Source: Pseudomonas nitroreducens
GTDB lineage: Bacteria > Pseudomonadota > Gammaproteobacteria > Pseudomonadales > Pseudomonadaceae
Assembly: GCF_014204515.1 (NCBI RefSeq)
Contig: NZ_JACHLI010000014.1
Span: 62,001 to 126,000, forward strand
Direction: 5' to 3'
Length of the DNA stretch: 64,000 nt
The notes below the pieces were generated by a model that ran no database searches, was not told the DNA's origin, and worked only from the letters and a program-made list of their open reading frames with translations. Both the position numbers and the translations under genes were made by a program. This document shows, piece by piece, positions 61,069 to 64,000 of this stretch. Position 1 is the first letter of the stretch. The number at the start of each line of letters is the position of its first letter.

Positions 61069-61383
61069 TTTTCGGCTCTTCGTAGGAGCGAGCTTGCTCG
61101 CGAACCGCCCCCTGCCGAATCCGGCATGAAGCGGAACCCTGATCGCGGACGGAGTCCGCTCCTACGCGGGGTTCGACATTGGGTAGGAGCGGACTCCGTC
61201 CGCGATCGGCCCCGCCCCACGACAGATCGTTCCCGTGTCACCGCCAACTCCTCACAAAGGTATTGGCGGCCCTAATCCGGCGGTCTCGTTCCGCCACTGA
61301 TCAACGTGCCGCCGACGCCCACCCGGCGCGGCGGTCACCGGCAGCAGCCGGCACCCTTGCGTAGCGATCCGGAGGAAAACAAC
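61069..61383. repeat. REP cluster between paaE and paaZ
   Basis: A type-a REP (61082-61105, AGGAGCGAGCTTGCTCGCGA) followed by an inverted pair of type-b REPs (61141-61166 and 61183-61207). The pair could form a long hairpin in mRNA from paaE. The remaining about 170 bases before paaZ hold no supported gene; a GGAGG site lies just before paaZ. Confidence 0.88.
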
Positions 61384-63435
61384 ATGGCCCAAGAGCCAAT
61401 CCTGCAAAGTTTCATCGGCGGCCGCTGGGTCGGCCAGCACGGCGCCCAGGCGCTGCGTAGCGCGCTCAACGGCCAGACCGTGGCACGCACCCACGAAGAG
61501 GCGCTGGACTTCGCCGAAGCCGTGGCCCATGCCCGCGAGCAGGGCCTGAAAGAACTGATGTCCATGGACTTCCAGCAGCGCGCCCAGCGCCTGAAAGCCC
61601 TGGCGCTGTACCTGACCGAGCGCAAGGAACAGCTCTACGAGATTTCCCGCCACAGCGGCGCCACCCGCGCCGACAGCTGGATCGACATCGAAGGCGGTGC
61701 CGGCACCCTGTTCGCCTACGCCGGCGTCGGCGGTCGCGAGCTGCCCTCGGGCAACGTCGTCCACGAAGGCCCGGCCATCCCCCTGGGGAAGACCGGCAAG
61801 TTCGCCGGCAGCCACATCCTGGTGCCGCGCGGCGGCATCGCCGTGCACATCAACGCCTTCAACTTCCCCATCTGGGGAATGCTGGAGAAGTTCGCGCCGA
61901 GCTTCCTCGCCGGCATGCCGTGCATCGTCAAACCGGCCACCGCCACCAGCTACATCACCGAAGCCGCGGTGCGCGTGATGCACGAATCCGGCCTGCTGCC
62001 GGCCGGCAGCCTGCAACTGATCATCGGCGGCACCGGCGACCTGCTGGACCGCCTGCAGGGCCAGGACGTGGTGACCTTCACCGGCTCCGCCGACACCGCC
62101 GCCAAGCTGCGCGTGAACCCCAACCTGATCCGCAACTCGGTGCCGTTCAACGCCGAGGCAGACTCGCTGAACTGCGCCATCCTTGCCCCGGACGTGACCC
62201 CGGACGACGAAGAATTCGATCTCTTCGTCAAGGAAGTGGCCCGTGAGATGACCGCCAAGGCCGGGCAGAAATGCACCGCCATCCGCCGCGCCATCGTTCC
62301 TGCCAAACACATCGACGCCGTGGCCGAGCGCCTGCGTGAGCGCCTGGCCAAGGTGGTGGTCGGTGACCCGTCGGTGGAAGGCGTGAAGATGGGCGCCCTG
62401 GCCTCCCATGCCCAGCAGTCCGACGTCGCCGAACGCGTCGAAGCGCTGCTGAAGTCCAGCGAACTGGTCTTCGGCGCCAAGGATGGTTTCGCCCCGCGTG
62501 GCGATGGTGTCAGCGAAGGCGCGTTCTTCGCCCCGACCCTGCTGCGCAGCCGCGACCCGCATGCCGAAGGCGGCGCCCACGACATCGAGGCCTTCGGCCC
62601 GGTGAGCACCCTGATGGCCTACGACGACATCGACGAAGCCATCGCCCTCGCCGCCCGCGGCAAAGGCAGCCTGGTGGCCAGCCTGATCACCCGCGACCCA
62701 CAAGTGGCCGCCAAGGTCGTTCCGGCCATGGGCGCGCTGCACGGCCGCCTGCATATCCTCGACCGCGAATCCGCCGCCGAATCCACCGGCCACGGCTCGC
62801 CGCTGCCGGTGCTCAAGCACGGCGGCCCGGGCCGCGCCGGTGGCGGTGAAGAACTGGGCGGCCTGCGCGCGGTGAAGCACTACCTGCAGCGCACCGCCGT
62901 GCAGGGTTCGCCGAGCATGCTGATGGCCGTCACAGGCGAATACGTGCGCGGCGCCAAGGTCTACGAGACCGAAGTGCATCCGTTCCGCCGCTACTTCGAC
63001 GAGCTGAAGATTGGCGAGTCGCTGCTGACCCACCGCCGCACCGTCACCGAAGCCGACCTGGTCAACTTCGGTTGCCTGTCCGGCGACCACTTCTACATGC
63101 ACTTCGACGAACTGGCTGCCAAGGACTCGCAGTTCGGCAAGCGCATCGCCCACGGCTACTTCGTGCTCTCGGCGGCCGCCGGCCTGTTCGTCTCCCCCGG
63201 CGTCGGCCCGGTGCTGGCCAACTACGGCCTGGACACCCTGCGCTTCATCAACCCGGTGGGCATCGGCGACACCATCCAGGCGCGCCTGACCTGCAAGCGC
63301 AAGATCGACCAGGGCAAGAAGAGCCCCAAGGGCGAGCCGCAGGGCGTAGTGGCCTGGGACGTAGAGGTCACCAACCAGCTCGGCGAGCTGGTGGCCAGCT
63401 ACGACATCCTCACCCTGGTGCTCAAGCGCGCGTGA
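61384..63435 (+). CDS. paaZ: Oxepin-CoA hydrolase/3-oxo-5,6-dehydrosuberyl-CoA semialdehyde dehydrogenase
   Basis: A 683-residue bifunctional enzyme. The N-terminal aldehyde dehydrogenase domain (residues about 1-520) has VPRGGIAVHINAFNFPIWGM and nucleophile Cys in AGQKCTAIRRA. The C-terminal MaoC/hotdog hydratase (about 540-683) has LVNFGCLSGDHFYMHFDE and RIAHGYFVLS, and opens the oxepin-CoA ring. RBS GGAGG is 10 bases before the ATG. It completes the ring-opening step after PaaABCDE and PaaG. Confidence 0.95.
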   Translation: MAQEPILQSFIGGRWVGQHGAQALRSALNGQTVARTHEEALDFAEAVAHAREQGLKELMSMDFQQRAQRLKALALYLTERKEQLYEISRHSGATRADSWIDIEGGAGTLFAYAGVGGRELPSGNVVHEGPAIPLGKTGKFAGSHILVPRGGIAVHINAFNFPIWGMLEKFAPSFLAGMPCIVKPATATSYITEAAVRVMHESGLLPAGSLQLIIGGTGDLLDRLQGQDVVTFTGSADTAAKLRVNPNLIRNSVPFNAEADSLNCAILAPDVTPDDEEFDLFVKEVAREMTAKAGQKCTAIRRAIVPAKHIDAVAERLRERLAKVVVGDPSVEGVKMGALASHAQQSDVAERVEALLKSSELVFGAKDGFAPRGDGVSEGAFFAPTLLRSRDPHAEGGAHDIEAFGPVSTLMAYDDIDEAIALAARGKGSLVASLITRDPQVAAKVVPAMGALHGRLHILDRESAAESTGHGSPLPVLKHGGPGRAGGGEELGGLRAVKHYLQRTAVQGSPSMLMAVTGEYVRGAKVYETEVHPFRRYFDELKIGESLLTHRRTVTEADLVNFGCLSGDHFYMHFDELAAKDSQFGKRIAHGYFVLSAAAGLFVSPGVGPVLANYGLDTLRFINPVGIGDTIQARLTCKRKIDQGKKSPKGEPQGVVAWDVEVTNQLGELVASYDILTLVLKRA

Positions 63436-63470
63436 TGCGCTGAGCGCTGCGACTCCGGTGTGATTATTCG

Positions 63471-63494
63471 ACCGGCCTTCGGGCCGGTTTTTTT
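63471..63494 (+). terminator. Rho-independent terminator after paaZ
   Basis: Stem ACCGGCC / GGCCGGT with a TTCG loop followed by six further T. Confidence 0.93.
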
Positions 63495-63582
63495 ATGCCC
63501 GCCGGTACCTGTAGGTGCGGGCCTCGCCCGCGATCCGCCGGCAGGGCCGGCGCCCGCTGGCCGGTTCCGATTTATCCGGTTG

Positions 63583-64000
63583 CGTAGGAGCGGACTTTGT
63601 CCGCGATGTTCTTGCTTGTAGTTGGGTGTTCCAGCGTCGCTTCGGCGTGCGCTGAGAGATTTTGTTTCGCCCCCTCGGGCGACCTACTTTGGAAAGACCC
63701 AAAGTAGGCAAAGGTCTCGCCCCTGCCATCCGGCTTTTCGCTTCGCGAAAAGTACCCTCGGTTCCTCGGAGTTCCAGGGGCCCGAACTAGGCGTCCCCCT
63801 CGACGGGCCATCCCTGGCCCGACAACGCTCTCGCGACATCCATGTCGCTCGGCCCCTGGAACTCCGATCACCTTCGGCCTCCTGAAAGGGGCACTCCGGC
63901 GCGTGCGGATGTTTCACTGGAAGACTTCAAAAGCCAGAGCCAGAGCCGGCGGCAACGTCAACGGCAATCTGCGAACGTAGGGCGCATAACCCGGAACGGG
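63583..64000 (-). repeat. Structured dispersed element, copy B (cut by window edge)
   Basis: Reverse-oriented counterpart of 24231-24655. Starting from a type-b REP at 63583-63608, it contains the hairpin CCTACTTTGG (63683-63692) / CCAAAGTAGG (63699-63708), the hairpin around TTTTCGCTTCGCGAAAAG, the long inverted repeat CGGAGTTCCAGGGG / CCCCTGGAACTCCG, a shorter hexanucleotide tract, and the GGGCGCATAACCCGG end at the window edge. The element may continue beyond 64000. The rest of 63495-63582 holds no gene. Confidence 0.85.

Noticed and set aside
63572..63871. Open frame of about 99 codons on the minus strand in the second copy of the element
   Set aside because: It diverges in frame from copy A after the indel in the CCAAAG hairpin; best explained as non-coding repeat.

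Overview
The window reads as a Pseudomonas chromosome: GC-rich, with the conserved gacA-uvrC-pgsA-tRNA(Gly-Cys-Leu) block, a glg/tre operon, homogentisate genes, mmsAB, paa genes, and two REP families ending in a GCTCCTAC core. Gene content and order in several blocks match what I recall of P. aeruginosa. Added genes (paa, bestrophin-like, class III CoA-transferase) and different spacing suggest a non-aeruginosa relative. The species is inference; no database search was possible.

Layout. 1-3.7 kb: a Yip1-like membrane protein, a PAS-PAS hybrid sensor kinase and a secreted DUF4142 protein. 4.2-14.9 kb: the tightly coupled operon glgA-treZ-malQ-treY-(DUF2934)-glgX for alpha-glucan and trehalose metabolism. 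15-20.4 kb: short-chain acid permease, thiolase and a two-subunit CoA-transferase, with a divergent LysR regulator. 20.5-24 kb: hmgR, hmgA and fahA. FahA releases acetoacetate, which the neighbouring CoA-transferase and thiolase can turn into acetyl-CoA. 24-25.1 kb: a gene-free cluster of at least four dispersed-repeat families. 25-28.5 kb: periplasmic binding protein, class II aldolase-like protein and MocR regulator. 28.7-31.2 kb: ECF sigma factor overlapping a thioesterase, then a YebC-family protein and a hypothetical protein. 31.2-34.8 kb: LysR regulator divergent from mmsAB (valine catabolism). 35-43.4 kb: mixed small operons, including several small hypothetical genes, endonuclease I and an Lrp regulator. 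43.5-47.7 kb: gor, a VOC protein, galU and a LexA-boxed UmuD'-like gene. 47.8-52.3 kb: tRNA-Leu, -Cys and -Gly, pgsA, uvrC, gacA and tRNA-Ser. 52.4-55.6 kb: yccA-like gene, tusDCBE and a TrpD2-like gene. 55.7-63.4 kb: glutathionyl-hydroquinone reductase, an IS3-type remnant, paaABCDE and paaZ.

Most interesting observations. (1) A dispersed element of about 420 bp is present at 24.2-24.7 kb and, in the opposite orientation, at the right edge. It folds into several hairpins. One stem shows a T-A to C-G compensatory change between copies, while a one-base indel breaks any shared reading frame. This points to a structured non-coding element. (2) A UmuD'-sized protein sits behind a perfect CTGT-N8-ACAG box, with both catalytic residues replaced (Ser to Asp, Lys to Arg). 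(3) treZ has an in-frame amber codon; reading through it ends exactly on the malQ start. (4) A possible leftward small RNA with a GGGA-loop hairpin lies near 37.9 kb. (5) The hmg operon has no maleylacetoacetate isomerase gene; repeats follow fahA directly.
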